From NCBI RefSeq assembly GCF_000425725.1, contig NZ_KE384441.1:153176-217175 (forward strand): a stretch of 64,000 nucleotides of DNA. Direction: 5' to 3'. Made by a program: the position numbers and the translations under genes. This DNA is from Halomonas halocynthiae DSM 14573 (GTDB lineage: Bacteria; Pseudomonadota; Gammaproteobacteria; Pseudomonadales; Halomonadaceae). Below, piece by piece: positions 26,339 to 34,333 of the stretch (positions are counted from its first letter, which is position 1; the number at the start of each line of letters is the position of its first letter). Under the pieces are notes generated by a model. That model searched no databases and was not told the origin of the DNA. It was given only the letters and a program-made list of their open reading frames with translations.

Positions 26339-27100
26339 ATGAAAAAAATAATTCCTTCTCTGGCGGCCGTTGCAATTATGGGTTTTTCAGCGACGGTAAC
26401 TAGTAGTGAAACCTTACGCTTTGGTGTAGATGTACCTACGGCTCCAATGGAGTTTCGGTTGCCGAGCGGTGAACTGACGGGGTTTGATATTGAGCTTGGC
26501 AATGCTCTCTGTGAGCAGATCAACAGAAGCTGCGAGTGGGTTGAGCAGGAGTGGAGCGGCATTATACCTGGCCTTACTTCTCGTAAGTATGATGCCATCA
26601 TGTCTTCGATGACAATCAATGATTCACGTCGAAAGAAAGTTCTGTTTTCTGACCCCTATATCAAGCCCTATTCGGCCTGGTTTGGTGCTGACACGCTGGA
26701 AATGGAAAAGGTTAGTAAAGATAACCTTGAGGGAAAGACAATAGGCGTTCAGCGCGGAACGCTTCAGGATAGCTACGTAACAGATCAGTTCGGAATGGTA
26801 GCAGATGTCAATCGCTACTCAACCACTACAGATATGATCATGGATATTAAAACAGGTCGGGTAGACCTGATATTTCTTGATCACCCTGCCGGTGTAGCCA
26901 CGCTTCTGGAGAACAGCGATGGTTACAGGATCGTTGGAGAGCTGGTCAATGAGCCAGAGAGGTATTTTGGTGAAGGGTTTGGTATTGCATTTCGGCAGCG
27001 TGACGAGGAACTTGCAGAGCAGTTCAATGCGGCTCTTTTAGAGCTTAAGGAAAATGGAACTTATGATGAAATATACCAAAAATATTTTCCTGAAAATTGA
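26339..27100 (+). CDS. Periplasmic amino-acid-binding protein of the ABC importer
   Basis: A 253-residue extracellular solute-binding protein family 3 member. Residues 1-22 are a signal peptide with a Lys-Lys start. The mature part begins SETLRFGVDVPTAPMEFR and has the family motifs LTGFDIELGNALCEQI, DAIMSSMTINDSRRKKVLFSDPY, the hinge KTIGVQRGT, and EGFGIAFRQRDEELAEQFN. The Cys pair NALCEQINRSCEW matches the disulfide of ArgT/HisJ-type proteins, which bind Lys, Arg, Orn or His. This supports a basic amino acid as cargo. It starts three bases after the second permease and closes the transport part of the operon. Confidence 0.93.
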   Translation: MKKIIPSLAAVAIMGFSATVTSSETLRFGVDVPTAPMEFRLPSGELTGFDIELGNALCEQINRSCEWVEQEWSGIIPGLTSRKYDAIMSSMTINDSRRKKVLFSDPYIKPYSAWFGADTLEMEKVSKDNLEGKTIGVQRGTLQDSYVTDQFGMVADVNRYSTTTDMIMDIKTGRVDLIFLDHPAGVATLLENSDGYRIVGELVNEPERYFGEGFGIAFRQRDEELAEQFNAALLELKENGTYDEIYQKYFPEN

Positions 27101-27147
27101 TTTTTTGTTCTTTTTTTAATTTTTTCTAGTTGTTTTTAGTGATAAAG

Positions 27148-27177
27148 GCTACCTCTGTTTTTTAGTGGTAGCTTTTT
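27148..27177 (+). terminator. Weak hairpin terminator after the binding-protein gene
   Basis: GCTACC (27148-27153) pairs with GGTAGC (27167-27172), with a 13-base loop and five T after it. It lies 48 bases after the operon's last stop. Confidence 0.55.
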
Positions 27178-27251
27178 GAGTGTTAGAGGGGGGCTGGCTT
27201 TTATGCTTTTGGTGTTCTTTGTATTTTTATGTAGGTTGACGTTCATCAAGC

Positions 27252-27277
27252 GGCCTTTAAGATGAAGGCCATTTTTT
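27252..27277 (+). terminator. Second hairpin terminator before the LysR gene
   Basis: GGCCTT (27252-27257) pairs with AAGGCC (27265-27270), followed by A and six T. With the hairpin at 27148 it suggests that the transporter operon stops here and that the LysR gene at 27297 is made separately or by read-through, although the LysR start is only 20 bases beyond. Confidence 0.65.
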
Positions 27278-27296
27278 ATCGCACAGTGAGAAACTA

Positions 27297-28226
27297 ATGA
27301 CACGCCCACATCTTCCAACGTTGACTGCCATGCAATGCTTCGAGGCATCTGCTAGGCATCTCAGTTTTACCCGAGCTGCGGTTGAGTTGAGCTTGACTCA
27401 GAGTGCTGTCAGCAAGCAGGTGGCCCAACTTGAAACGGTGCTGCAGCATCCGCTGTTTCGCCGTGTGCGAAAGCGTTTACAGGTCACGCCAGAGGGGTCG
27501 TTGTACCTCACGGAGGTGCGCAATATTCTGGCCAAAGTCGAGATGTCGACTCGCTATATGCAGTCCTACGGTGGTCAAAGCGAGGTGCTTAACGTGACGA
27601 CATTGCCAACATTTGGGGCTCGCTGGCTGATTCCGCGGATCAATGGTTACCGTTTTCGTCACCCCAATGTTTATCTGAATATTGCTAATCGTGTTGAGCC
27701 ATTCGATCTCGAAAAGGAGCGCGTGGATGTCGCATTTTTCTTTGGCCATGGGGCTTGGCCGAAAGCTGAGTGTCTTAAGCTCCTTGATGAAGAAATGGTG
27801 GCGGTTTGTGCACCATCTATTGTTCCTGAGGGGGGAATTACACATGCGCTTGAGCTGACTCAGTTGGTGCTTTTGCAGAGTGCGACACGGCCTGATGCTT
27901 GGCATCTTTGGTTTGAGGCGCAAGGTGCCTACACGGAATACAGTTACCACGGCCCCCGTTTTGATACATTTTACATGGCGTTGCGGGCTGCTCGGGCTGG
28001 ATGTGGCGTGGCCTTGGTGCCTCGCTTTCTTGCTGAGGAAGAATTGTTGGCTGGTCAGCTGATGATACCCTGGTCGTTTTCGTCGACTAGCCGCGATGCT
28101 TATTATCTCGCGTATCCGGAATGCAAGGCTGATATGGCAAAGGTAAAGGGGTTTGTTGAGTGGATTGTTGAGCACTTGGAGACGCCGCCCCAGGCTTCAG
28201 GGGGAACCTGTAGTAGCCCAGTCTAA
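27297..28226 (+). CDS. LysR-family regulator, GcvA-like
   Basis: A 309-residue LysR protein. The DNA-binding domain has the GcvA-type opening LPTLTAMQCFEASARHLSFT and the helix-turn-helix ELSLTQSAVSKQVAQLE, then VTPEGSLYL. The effector domain runs from about residue 95 (VTTLPTFGARWLIPRINGY) to the end. It follows the importer genes on the same strand and is the obvious candidate to control the operon from 19580 onward, with the substrate as likely effector. The last 15 residues are a non-conserved Gly/Ser-rich tail. Confidence 0.9.
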   Translation: MTRPHLPTLTAMQCFEASARHLSFTRAAVELSLTQSAVSKQVAQLETVLQHPLFRRVRKRLQVTPEGSLYLTEVRNILAKVEMSTRYMQSYGGQSEVLNVTTLPTFGARWLIPRINGYRFRHPNVYLNIANRVEPFDLEKERVDVAFFFGHGAWPKAECLKLLDEEMVAVCAPSIVPEGGITHALELTQLVLLQSATRPDAWHLWFEAQGAYTEYSYHGPRFDTFYMALRAARAGCGVALVPRFLAEEELLAGQLMIPWSFSSTSRDAYYLAYPECKADMAKVKGFVEWIVEHLETPPQASGGTCSSPV

Positions 28227-28524
28227 CCATTGAGTTAGGGCTGGAAGGGTGTTTCATAAAAGCGCAGGTTTTTGCCTGTAGGAATGAGTGTCTGTTCGCT
28301 GGTTTTATTCAATCATATTGTAGAAAGTCATGCTGGTTTAATAGTTTTTGGAATGCTGAGGGGGGTTCGTTTGAGGTTCTTGTGAGCTCTTGTTTTTATT
28401 TATTATGAATGTTGTTCACGTAAGTGTTTATTTATAGTATGTTTTAGACATTAATTAATGTATGACAGAGACTTGTCGTCAGAGTAAAAAAAGCTGCTGG
28501 AAATCGATAATATATTGATCAGAT
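28227..28524. other. AT-rich gap with no gene seen
   Basis: Between the GcvA-like gene and the hairpin at 28525 I see no convincing reading frame. A weak CAGG/CCTG hairpin with a T-rich loop near 28265-28280 could end the LysR transcript. The rest, especially 28380-28530, is AT-rich. Confidence 0.5.
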
Positions 28525-28550
28525 AAAAAAGCCGACCCTTGATGGTCGGC
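28525..28550 (-). terminator. Minus-strand terminator behind the 30-residue ORF
   Basis: GCCGACC (28531-28537) pairs with GGTCGGC (28544-28550), and six A on the plus strand (28525-28530) become the U tract of a minus-strand transcript. It lies 18 bases after the stop of the small ORF at 28569-28661, so something on the minus strand is transcribed here. Confidence 0.85.
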
Positions 28551-28568
28551 TTATGCTTGCTGAGCTGG

Positions 28569-28661
28569 TTATTCCAGCCATTCTTGGATAGCGTCAGAAG
28601 CCGCGCGTTGCCAGTCGGCTAATTGCGCCCAATAGTCGTGAACCCGTTCGTCCGTGCTCAT
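28569..28661 (-). CDS. Possible small protein of 30 residues
   Basis: ATG at 28661 is preceded by GGAGAG at a normal distance, and the frame runs 30 codons to TAA. The product starts MSTDERVHDYWAQLADW and ends in QEWLE; it is acidic and rich in Trp (three) and Ala, with an amphipathic helix pattern and no membrane segment. A strong terminator for the same strand lies 18 bases downstream, which supports a real transcription unit of its own. No family recognised. The ArgP gene lies upstream on the same strand, and 162 bases separate its stop from this start. Confidence 0.6.
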   Translation of the reverse strand: MSTDERVHDYWAQLADWQRAASDAIQEWLE

Positions 28662-28823
28662 ATGGCTCTCCTTTATGAGAAAATCCGTTTGATCAGCCAC
28701 CGGTTAACGACATCAGCTTATCTTTCACCTTACGCTAGGTCGCTGACAGGTGTTTGGGCAGTATATCGCGATATGTTGCGCTGCAGCAATGCGGCGTTAC
28801 GTCACGCGTATTCTTTTGCTATA

Positions 28824-29690
28824 TCAGGCAATGGTGACTTGCTGCAGGTGCTTTGTTAAGTGGTTGATAAGCTCGCCGCTATGACGCCAGAAGTGCCAGT
28901 AGAGCGGTATCGATAGCGGTTCTTCACTCAAGCTAATCAGCTGCCCAGAGGCCAGCTGCTGTGTTACCTGGCAGCACGGCATCATGCCGTAACCCACACT
29001 ATTGAGTGTCAGCTGCACAAACCCCTCGGATGATGGGCATAGGTGGTAGGGAAAGGGGCCCTGGTAGCCACAGCGTTCGAGAAAGCGGTGCTGTAGTCGG
29101 TCATGGGGGCCGTAAACAATGGCGGGTGCGTGTCGAAATGCTTGATCGTTCAAGCCGTCGTGGAAGTAGCGGGCAGCATAGGCGGGCGTGGCGTAAGGTG
29201 AGTACGCCATATGGCCGATGTTGATGCAGCGAGCCCCAGCGATGGGCTGGTCGCTATCGCACAAGCACGCTGCTACATCGCCTTCGCGCAGCCGTTTAAG
29301 CCCGACCGCTTGGTCTTCTATAACCAGGTCCAGTAATACGCCTTGCTGGGTGCAAAACTCTGCTATGGCACTGGCCCACCATGTCGCTAAGCTGTCGGCA
29401 TTAAGTGCGATGCGCAGGCGTGGCGCTCCGCTTTCAAGTGTGGGTAGTGCGGTGGTTAGATCGCGCTCCAGCAGGCGTACCTGCTGGTAATGGTTGAGCA
29501 GACGCCGCCCCGCGGGCGTGGGGGCCAGTGCGGGCGTGCGTACCAGCACCGGCTGACCTAAGCGAATCTCTAGGGCTTTGATGCGTTGGGAAACCGCAGA
29601 CTGTGATACCCCCAGAGCGTCTCCAGCGCGTTCAAAGCCATCGCATTCGATCACGGCGGCCAGCGCCTCTAGTAGTTTGTAATTCAACAT
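28824..29690 (-). CDS. argP: LysR-family regulator ArgP
   Basis: A 288-residue LysR protein matching ArgP (IciA, LysG): MLNYKLLEALAAVIECDGFE at the start, helix-turn-helix ALGVSQSAVSQRIKALE, then LVRTPALAPTPAGRRLLNHYQQVRLLE. The effector domain has RIALNADSLATWW and FVQLTLNSVGYGMMP, which are characteristic. ArgP turns on the exporter argO in answer to arginine and controls lysine-related genes. It is divergent from the LysE-family exporter at 29810, the classic arrangement. The 119-base gap at 29691-29809 should hold the binding site. Confidence 0.93.
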   Translation of the reverse strand: MLNYKLLEALAAVIECDGFERAGDALGVSQSAVSQRIKALEIRLGQPVLVRTPALAPTPAGRRLLNHYQQVRLLERDLTTALPTLESGAPRLRIALNADSLATWWASAIAEFCTQQGVLLDLVIEDQAVGLKRLREGDVAACLCDSDQPIAGARCINIGHMAYSPYATPAYAARYFHDGLNDQAFRHAPAIVYGPHDRLQHRFLERCGYQGPFPYHLCPSSEGFVQLTLNSVGYGMMPCCQVTQQLASGQLISLSEEPLSIPLYWHFWRHSGELINHLTKHLQQVTIA

Positions 29691-29809
29691 AGTTTATGTG
29701 CCAGCCCCGCTGCTTAAGGTATTAGTTAATCTAATGCAGAATCAGCAGAATGAATTTTAAGTATAGCAATTGATCGCTAGCATGGCCTGAAATCAAGGGG
29801 AGGTCGAAC

Positions 29810-30418
29810 ATGCTGGAAAGTTATCTGACAGGGTTGCTGATGAGTGGAAGCATCATTGTGGCTATTGGTGCACAGAATGCTTATGTGCTGGGGCGTGCGG
29901 TGCGTCGTGAGCATCACTGGTGGGCGGCAGGGATGTGTATGAGTACGGATGCCCTGTTGATTACTGCCGGTATGCTAGGGGTAGGCGCTTTGTTGATAGC
30001 AGCACCTCAGGTGATGGAGGTTCTGCGCTGGGTGGGCGTGGCGTTTCTTGCTTGGCTTGCTGGACAGGCGCTGTATCGAGCAGTCACAGGGTGCCATGGG
30101 CTTGAGATGTCGGCTCAACGTAGCGACAGCATAGCCAGTGTGCTGCTAACAACGTTGGCGGTCACTGTGCTAAACCCTCAGGTATATCTTGATACCTTGG
30201 TGTTGATACCCGCTGTTGGCGCGCAGCAGACGAATGCCTCTGGGTTTCTGGGTGGTGCGGTTAGTGCATCGTTACTGTGGTTTAGTTTGTTGGCCTGGGG
30301 AGGTGCGGCCTTATCGCCTTGGCTTTCGCGGCCGACAGTATGGCGTTTTATTGACGCGGCTATTGGCATGCTGATGTTAATTATTGCAATAAGCTTGGCG
30401 AGTGGTGGGCTGGGTTAG
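29810..30418 (+). CDS. argO: LysE/ArgO-type basic amino-acid exporter
   Basis: A 202-residue inner-membrane protein with six helices. GSIIVAIGAQNAYVLGRAVRREH is the LysE signature, AVTVLNPQVYLDTLVLIPAVG is the second conserved block, and the rest fits the ArgO branch. Such proteins export arginine or lysine and toxic analogues. It is divergent from argP, which very likely switches it on. A GGGGAGG site precedes ATG 29810. Its closeness to a possible basic-amino-acid import operon is noteworthy. Confidence 0.92.
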   Translation: MLESYLTGLLMSGSIIVAIGAQNAYVLGRAVRREHHWWAAGMCMSTDALLITAGMLGVGALLIAAPQVMEVLRWVGVAFLAWLAGQALYRAVTGCHGLEMSAQRSDSIASVLLTTLAVTVLNPQVYLDTLVLIPAVGAQQTNASGFLGGAVSASLLWFSLLAWGGAALSPWLSRPTVWRFIDAAIGMLMLIIAISLASGGLG

Positions 30419-30535
30419 TCGGGCATGTTGTTCATTAGTATGGTTAAGTGCATGATTCAATAAGTAAAGGAACCTTTGGGTGCGGGCGGGTCAAAGGGCT
30501 TGGTTTTCTATTGGCTAAATAAGGAATGATGTCCC

Positions 30536-31333
30536 ATGAAAAAATGGTTCAATGTTGCGCTGCTAGTGCTAGCAGCTGCTGTATTGGCAGCCTGTTCGAC
30601 CGTTGATAAGAGTGGCAGTGATTCTCAGGTTGCGGGCGCAGGCGCAAATACGGTGTTGGGTAAATTGCCAGCAGCCTATCGCGGTGAACTGCCCTGTGCA
30701 GATTGCGAAGGTATTCGCTATCACTTGGCGTTGTTTGACGATAAGCGCTATACCTTGGAAATGGTGTATTTGGGTGCTGGGGAACAGGCCCGTCTGCACA
30801 AGCAGGGTCAGTGGTCACTGAATGACAAGACCAGTACTCTGACGTTAGAAGGCATTGATGATAGTCCCAATAAGTGGCGGGTAATCAGCGCCGATACCAT
30901 TGAGCAGCTAGATATGCAGGGGCAGCCGATCAATTCGCAGATGAACTATACGTTACAGCGTATTGAGCCTTTTCTAAGTGAACCACTGGAAAACAGCTAC
31001 TGGAAGTTAATACAGTTGGGTGGTGAGCGTGTTGATGTGCAAGTAAGCCAAAGCGAAGCGCATATTGTGCTGCACAGTGAAGATAATCGAGTTAGTGGTG
31101 CGGCGGGGTGCAACCGTTTAATGGGTGGCTTTAAGACCAGTGAAAACCAGCTGGAACTGGGGCCGTTGGCGACCACTATGATGGCGTGTGATAGTGCAAG
31201 CATGGCACTTGAGCAGCGTTTCCTTGCTGCGCTCAATGAGGTTGCCTCCTACCGTGTGCTGGTCAGCCAGCTTGAGTTGTATAATGCAAACGATGAGTTG
31301 TTAGCGCGTTTTGAGCGTGTTGATCTGACCTGA
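30536..31333 (+). CDS. NlpE-META two-domain lipoprotein
   Basis: A 265-residue lipoprotein with the lipobox LAAC (lipid on Cys20). Residues 40-145 form an NlpE-like domain with the CADC pair (YRGELPCADCEGIRYHLALF), the part that senses copper or lipoprotein trafficking stress in NlpE. Residues 155-265 form a META/HslJ domain (NSYWKLIQLGGERV, SGAAGCNRLMGGFK, and LGPLATTMMACDSASMALEQ). Proteins of this type are thought to act in envelope stress. ATG 30536 has AAGGAA nine bases upstream. It stands alone and ends at a strong terminator. Confidence 0.9.
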   Translation: MKKWFNVALLVLAAAVLAACSTVDKSGSDSQVAGAGANTVLGKLPAAYRGELPCADCEGIRYHLALFDDKRYTLEMVYLGAGEQARLHKQGQWSLNDKTSTLTLEGIDDSPNKWRVISADTIEQLDMQGQPINSQMNYTLQRIEPFLSEPLENSYWKLIQLGGERVDVQVSQSEAHIVLHSEDNRVSGAAGCNRLMGGFKTSENQLELGPLATTMMACDSASMALEQRFLAALNEVASYRVLVSQLELYNANDELLARFERVDLT

Positions 31334-31361
31334 TTACTGTCGTAATGATGGGGTCCTGCTC

Positions 31362-31402
31362 AAGCCAACGGTTGCCCTCAATAGGTGGCCGTTGGCTTTT
31401 TT
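31362..31402. terminator. Hairpin terminator between convergent genes
   Basis: AAGCCAACGG (31362-31371) pairs with CCGTTGGCTT (31389-31398), and a run of T continues to 31402. It ends the NlpE-META transcript and may also serve the YebC-family gene from the other side. Confidence 0.88.
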
Positions 31403-31426
31403 GTGACCATTCAATGGCCGTGTTTG

Positions 31427-32152
31427 CTATGAACTGGGCAGCTCAGCGCTATGGAAAACATTTTGTACGTCATCCAAGTCGTTGAGGGTATCTAGCAATT
31501 TTTCAAACAGGGCAACGTCATCACCCTCTACTGGCGTGGTGTTCTGCGGTAAAAACTGAATTTCATCTACGCTGAAGTCAGTGTCACCGAAGGCGTCAAT
31601 TAACGCTTGCTTGGCTTTGGCGTATTCGGTGTGCGGGGCAAATACCGTAAGCTGGCCGTTTTCGCATTCGATGTCGGTGACATCAACATCGGCATCCATC
31701 AGCGCCTCAAGGGTCGCCTCTTCGGCATCGCCAGCGAAAGACAAAATCGCGCAGTGATCAAACATGTGGCTGACACTGCCTGGGGTGCCGATTTTGCCCT
31801 TGGCCTTGTTAAAACAGGCACGTACATCACCAAACGTACGGTTCGGGTTGTCGGTTAGGCAGTCTACAATCACCATGGCATTGCCTGGCCCGAACCCCTC
31901 ATAACGAGCGACAGAGTAGTCTTCACCACCGACACCGCTGGCTTTTTCCAGGGCCTTTTCGATGACATGGCTGGGCACTTGGTCTTTTTTGGCGCGCTCT
32001 ATCAACCCGCGTAGCGAGAGGTTGCCATTAGGGTCAGTACCCCCTTGTTTGGCGACCACATAAATCTCACGGCCGTACTTGCTGTATACCTTGGTTTTTG
32101 CGTCGGCCGTTTTGGCCATGGATTCCTTGCGGTTCTGAAAGGCCCTACCCAT
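31427..32152 (-). CDS. YebC/PmpR-family protein (TACO1-like)
   Basis: A 241-residue protein of the YebC/TACO1 family. It opens [20 protein letters not shown] and carries [39 protein letters not shown] and [12 protein letters not shown]. Members bind DNA and were long called transcription regulators; recent work ties them to translation of difficult stretches. The variant N-terminus [14 protein letters not shown] marks the YeeN-like branch, distinct from RuvC-linked YebC, and no ruvABC genes are nearby. ATG 32152 is kept, although ATG 32119 also has a good AAGGA site. Confidence 0.92.
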   Translation of the reverse strand: MGRAFQNRKESMAKTADAKTKVYSKYGREIYVVAKQGGTDPNGNLSLRGLIERAKKDQVPSHVIEKALEKASGVGGEDYSVARYEGFGPGNAMVIVDCLTDNPNRTFGDVRACFNKAKGKIGTPGSVSHMFDHCAILSFAGDAEEATLEALMDADVDVTDIECENGQLTVFAPHTEYAKAKQALIDAFGDTDFSVDEIQFLPQNTTPVEGDDVALFEKLLDTLNDLDDVQNVFHSAELPSS

Positions 32153-32594
32153 TGCGTTATCCCGTTATCCTGTTGAGTACGATCATCGTAAAGATTCTAC
32201 GAAACCCCGCCGTGGCATGACAGCCTTAATTGGTAGCTTAGGGTTGCCAGATTTTAAAAAGCTGGGGTTATCTTCTTGTAAATACTGACTAAGTGGCAGG
32301 TCAGTCGCCGCAGAAATTATCAGGGCACAGGTTCTTTTGATGGCTTGCTTGCGGGTAAGTTGTGTGTAATTTTCAGGTGAAGGCTTTCAGCGTATGAGGT
32401 GTGTTTAGTCTGCTTAGGAGGGTAGCGCCACGTTGATGAAAATAGTCTTCATGGCGTGCTGTGTCATAATAGTACTGCCGCAAGGCTGGATAATAGCCGC
32501 TTGAGCACGGCCTGTCAGGAACGGAATCATCACGATAAGTGGTCTGGCAGGGTCCGTTGGATAGACTCGGTGCTAGCACCGTACAGGGAAAAAC
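32153..32594. other. 442-base gap upstream of the BCCT gene
   Basis: No convincing gene is seen in this gap; the minus-strand frame at 32373-32612 lacks a ribosome-binding site and reads like a shadow. The last 30 bases hold a perfect palindrome (listed separately). For an osmoregulated transporter a long leader with several promoter or operator sites would be expected, but I cannot name one. Confidence 0.5.
32568..32581. promoter_or_regulatory. Perfect 14-base palindrome just before the BCCT start
   Basis: CGGTGCTAGCACCG is its own reverse complement and ends 13 bases before ATG 32595, next to the AGGGA ribosome-binding site. It could be a protein operator or a short RNA stem affecting translation start. 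Confidence 0.5.
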
Positions 32595-34262
32595 ATGACA
32601 CAAGATAAACAAGAGGCTTCACCGGATCATCCGGACAAAAGGCTCATGGAGGAAGGCATACCGTCACCTTCCGGAGATTCTGGACTGATTGATACCGACT
32701 ACCAAGTTGGGCAAGATAATTTCAAAGGTAGCTTTACAGTTAGCCTGGATATTCATAGTAAAGTATTCAGCATTTCAGCCGTTGTGATTGTTTTGTTTGT
32801 GATATTAACGCTGTCATTACAAAACGATATCGGCCCCATATTTACGGCAGTGAATAGCTGGCTCACGGGCAACCTCAGCTGGTTTTTCATTCTGACTTCC
32901 AATGTATTCGTTGTGGTGTGTCTTGGCTTGATCTTGTCGCCTTATGGCAGGGTGCGGCTAGGTGGTGTTGATGCCAAGCCTGACCATTCATATATCAGCT
33001 GGCTCGCCATGCTGTTTGCCGCAGGCATGGGAATTGGCCTGATGTTTTATGGTGTGGCCGAGCCGATGTCGCACTTTTCCTCCGCCTTGGGCGGCGTACA
33101 AGTCGGTGAAGATGGGTTGCGTACTGACTGGGCCCCGTTGGGTGGTGCTGAAGGCGATATGCTTGGGGCGGCTAAGTTGGGAATGTCGGCAGCGTTGGTT
33201 CACTGGGCAGCGACTGCATGGGCGATATATGCGGTGGTGGCATTGGCGCTGGCGCTGTTTTCTTTTAATAAAGGCTTGCCGCTGACGATGCGCTCTATTC
33301 TGTATCCGGTTCTTGGTGAACGGATCTGGGGATGGCCTGGCCACCTGGTGGACATTCTGGCGGTTTTTGCCACGTTGTTTGGCTTGTCGACATCGCTGGG
33401 TTTTGGCGCTGAGCAAGCAACAGCGGGCCTGAATTATCTGTTCGGTATTTCTGATGGCAACGTGACTAAAGTATTCCTGATTTTGGGCATCACGGGGGTT
33501 GCGTTAGTGTCTGTAGTGGTGGGGCTGGATGCTGGCGTTAAGCGTCTTTCTGAGCTGAATATGCTGCTGGCGTTTTTGTTGTTAATGTTTGTCATTATTG
33601 CGGGGCCAACCCTCATCATCGTTACCGGCTTTTTTGAGAACTTGAAGAATTACTTCATGTATCTGCCGGCGCTTTCCAACCCATTTGGCCGGGAAGATCT
33701 TAACTACAGCCAAGGCTGGAGTGCATTCTTCTGGGCATGGTGGATCAGCTGGTCGCCCTTTGTTGGTATGTTCATCGCTCGGGTTAGTCGTGGTCGTACC
33801 GTGCGTGAGTTTTTGATAGCTGTATTGGTAGTGCCGACACTGGTATGTGTGATTTGGTTTACTACCTTTGGTGGCACGGCTATCGATCAGGTGATCAATG
33901 GTTATACCGCGGTGCAAGACGCTGCGCTTGAACTCAAATTGTTTGTGATGTTAGAGCAGCTGCCGTTAACCCTGGTGACTTCTGTGCTGGGTATTATGCT
34001 GGTGGTCGTGTTTTTCATTACCTCGTCGGATTCTGGATCGCTGGTTATTGATGCGATTACTGCTGGCGGAAAAATCAATTCTCCAACAACGCAGCGAGTT
34101 TTCTGGGCCTCTATTGAAGGCCTGATTGCTATCGCCTTGTTACTGGGTGGTGGGTTGGCTGCACTACAGGCAATGGTTGTTGCAACGGGACTGCCGTTTT
34201 CTTTTGTGCTTTTGGTGGGGGTTTACGGCATTGTTAAAGGGCTGCATGACGAGCCGCGTTGA
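32595..34262 (+). CDS. BCCT-family betaine/carnitine/choline-type transporter
   Basis: A 555-residue secondary transporter with twelve helices after a hydrophilic N-tail of about 50 residues. GMGIGLMFYGVAEPMSHF is the BetP-type glycine motif expected for sodium coupling, and FFWAWWISWSPFVGMFIARVS is the signature Trp-rich helix. Substrates of the family are glycine betaine, choline and relatives used as compatible solutes. The C-terminal tail is short, unlike the long osmosensing tail of BetP. It stands alone, with a long leader before it and a strong terminator after. Confidence 0.94.
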   Translation: MTQDKQEASPDHPDKRLMEEGIPSPSGDSGLIDTDYQVGQDNFKGSFTVSLDIHSKVFSISAVVIVLFVILTLSLQNDIGPIFTAVNSWLTGNLSWFFILTSNVFVVVCLGLILSPYGRVRLGGVDAKPDHSYISWLAMLFAAGMGIGLMFYGVAEPMSHFSSALGGVQVGEDGLRTDWAPLGGAEGDMLGAAKLGMSAALVHWAATAWAIYAVVALALALFSFNKGLPLTMRSILYPVLGERIWGWPGHLVDILAVFATLFGLSTSLGFGAEQATAGLNYLFGISDGNVTKVFLILGITGVALVSVVVGLDAGVKRLSELNMLLAFLLLMFVIIAGPTLIIVTGFFENLKNYFMYLPALSNPFGREDLNYSQGWSAFFWAWWISWSPFVGMFIARVSRGRTVREFLIAVLVVPTLVCVIWFTTFGGTAIDQVINGYTAVQDAALELKLFVMLEQLPLTLVTSVLGIMLVVVFFITSSDSGSLVIDAITAGGKINSPTTQRVFWASIEGLIAIALLLGGGLAALQAMVVATGLPFSFVLLVGVYGIVKGLHDEPR

Positions 34263-34279
34263 GTTTTGATTCGTATAGG

Positions 34280-34313
34280 CAGTAAAAAGGCGACCTCGGT
34301 CGCCTTTTTACTG
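34280..34313. terminator. Bidirectional terminator after the BCCT gene
   Basis: CAGTAAAAAGGCGAC (34280-34294) pairs with GTCGCCTTTTTACTG (34299-34313) around a four-base loop. The A/T part gives U tracts on both strands, so it can end both the BCCT and the convergent thioesterase transcripts. Confidence 0.9.
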
Positions 34314-34333
34314 CTGCCGTAATTGCAGCTGTA

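Noticed and set aside
32373-32612. A 79-codon minus-strand frame before the BCCT gene
   Set aside because: It overlaps the BCCT start, has no ribosome-binding site and reads as random sequence.
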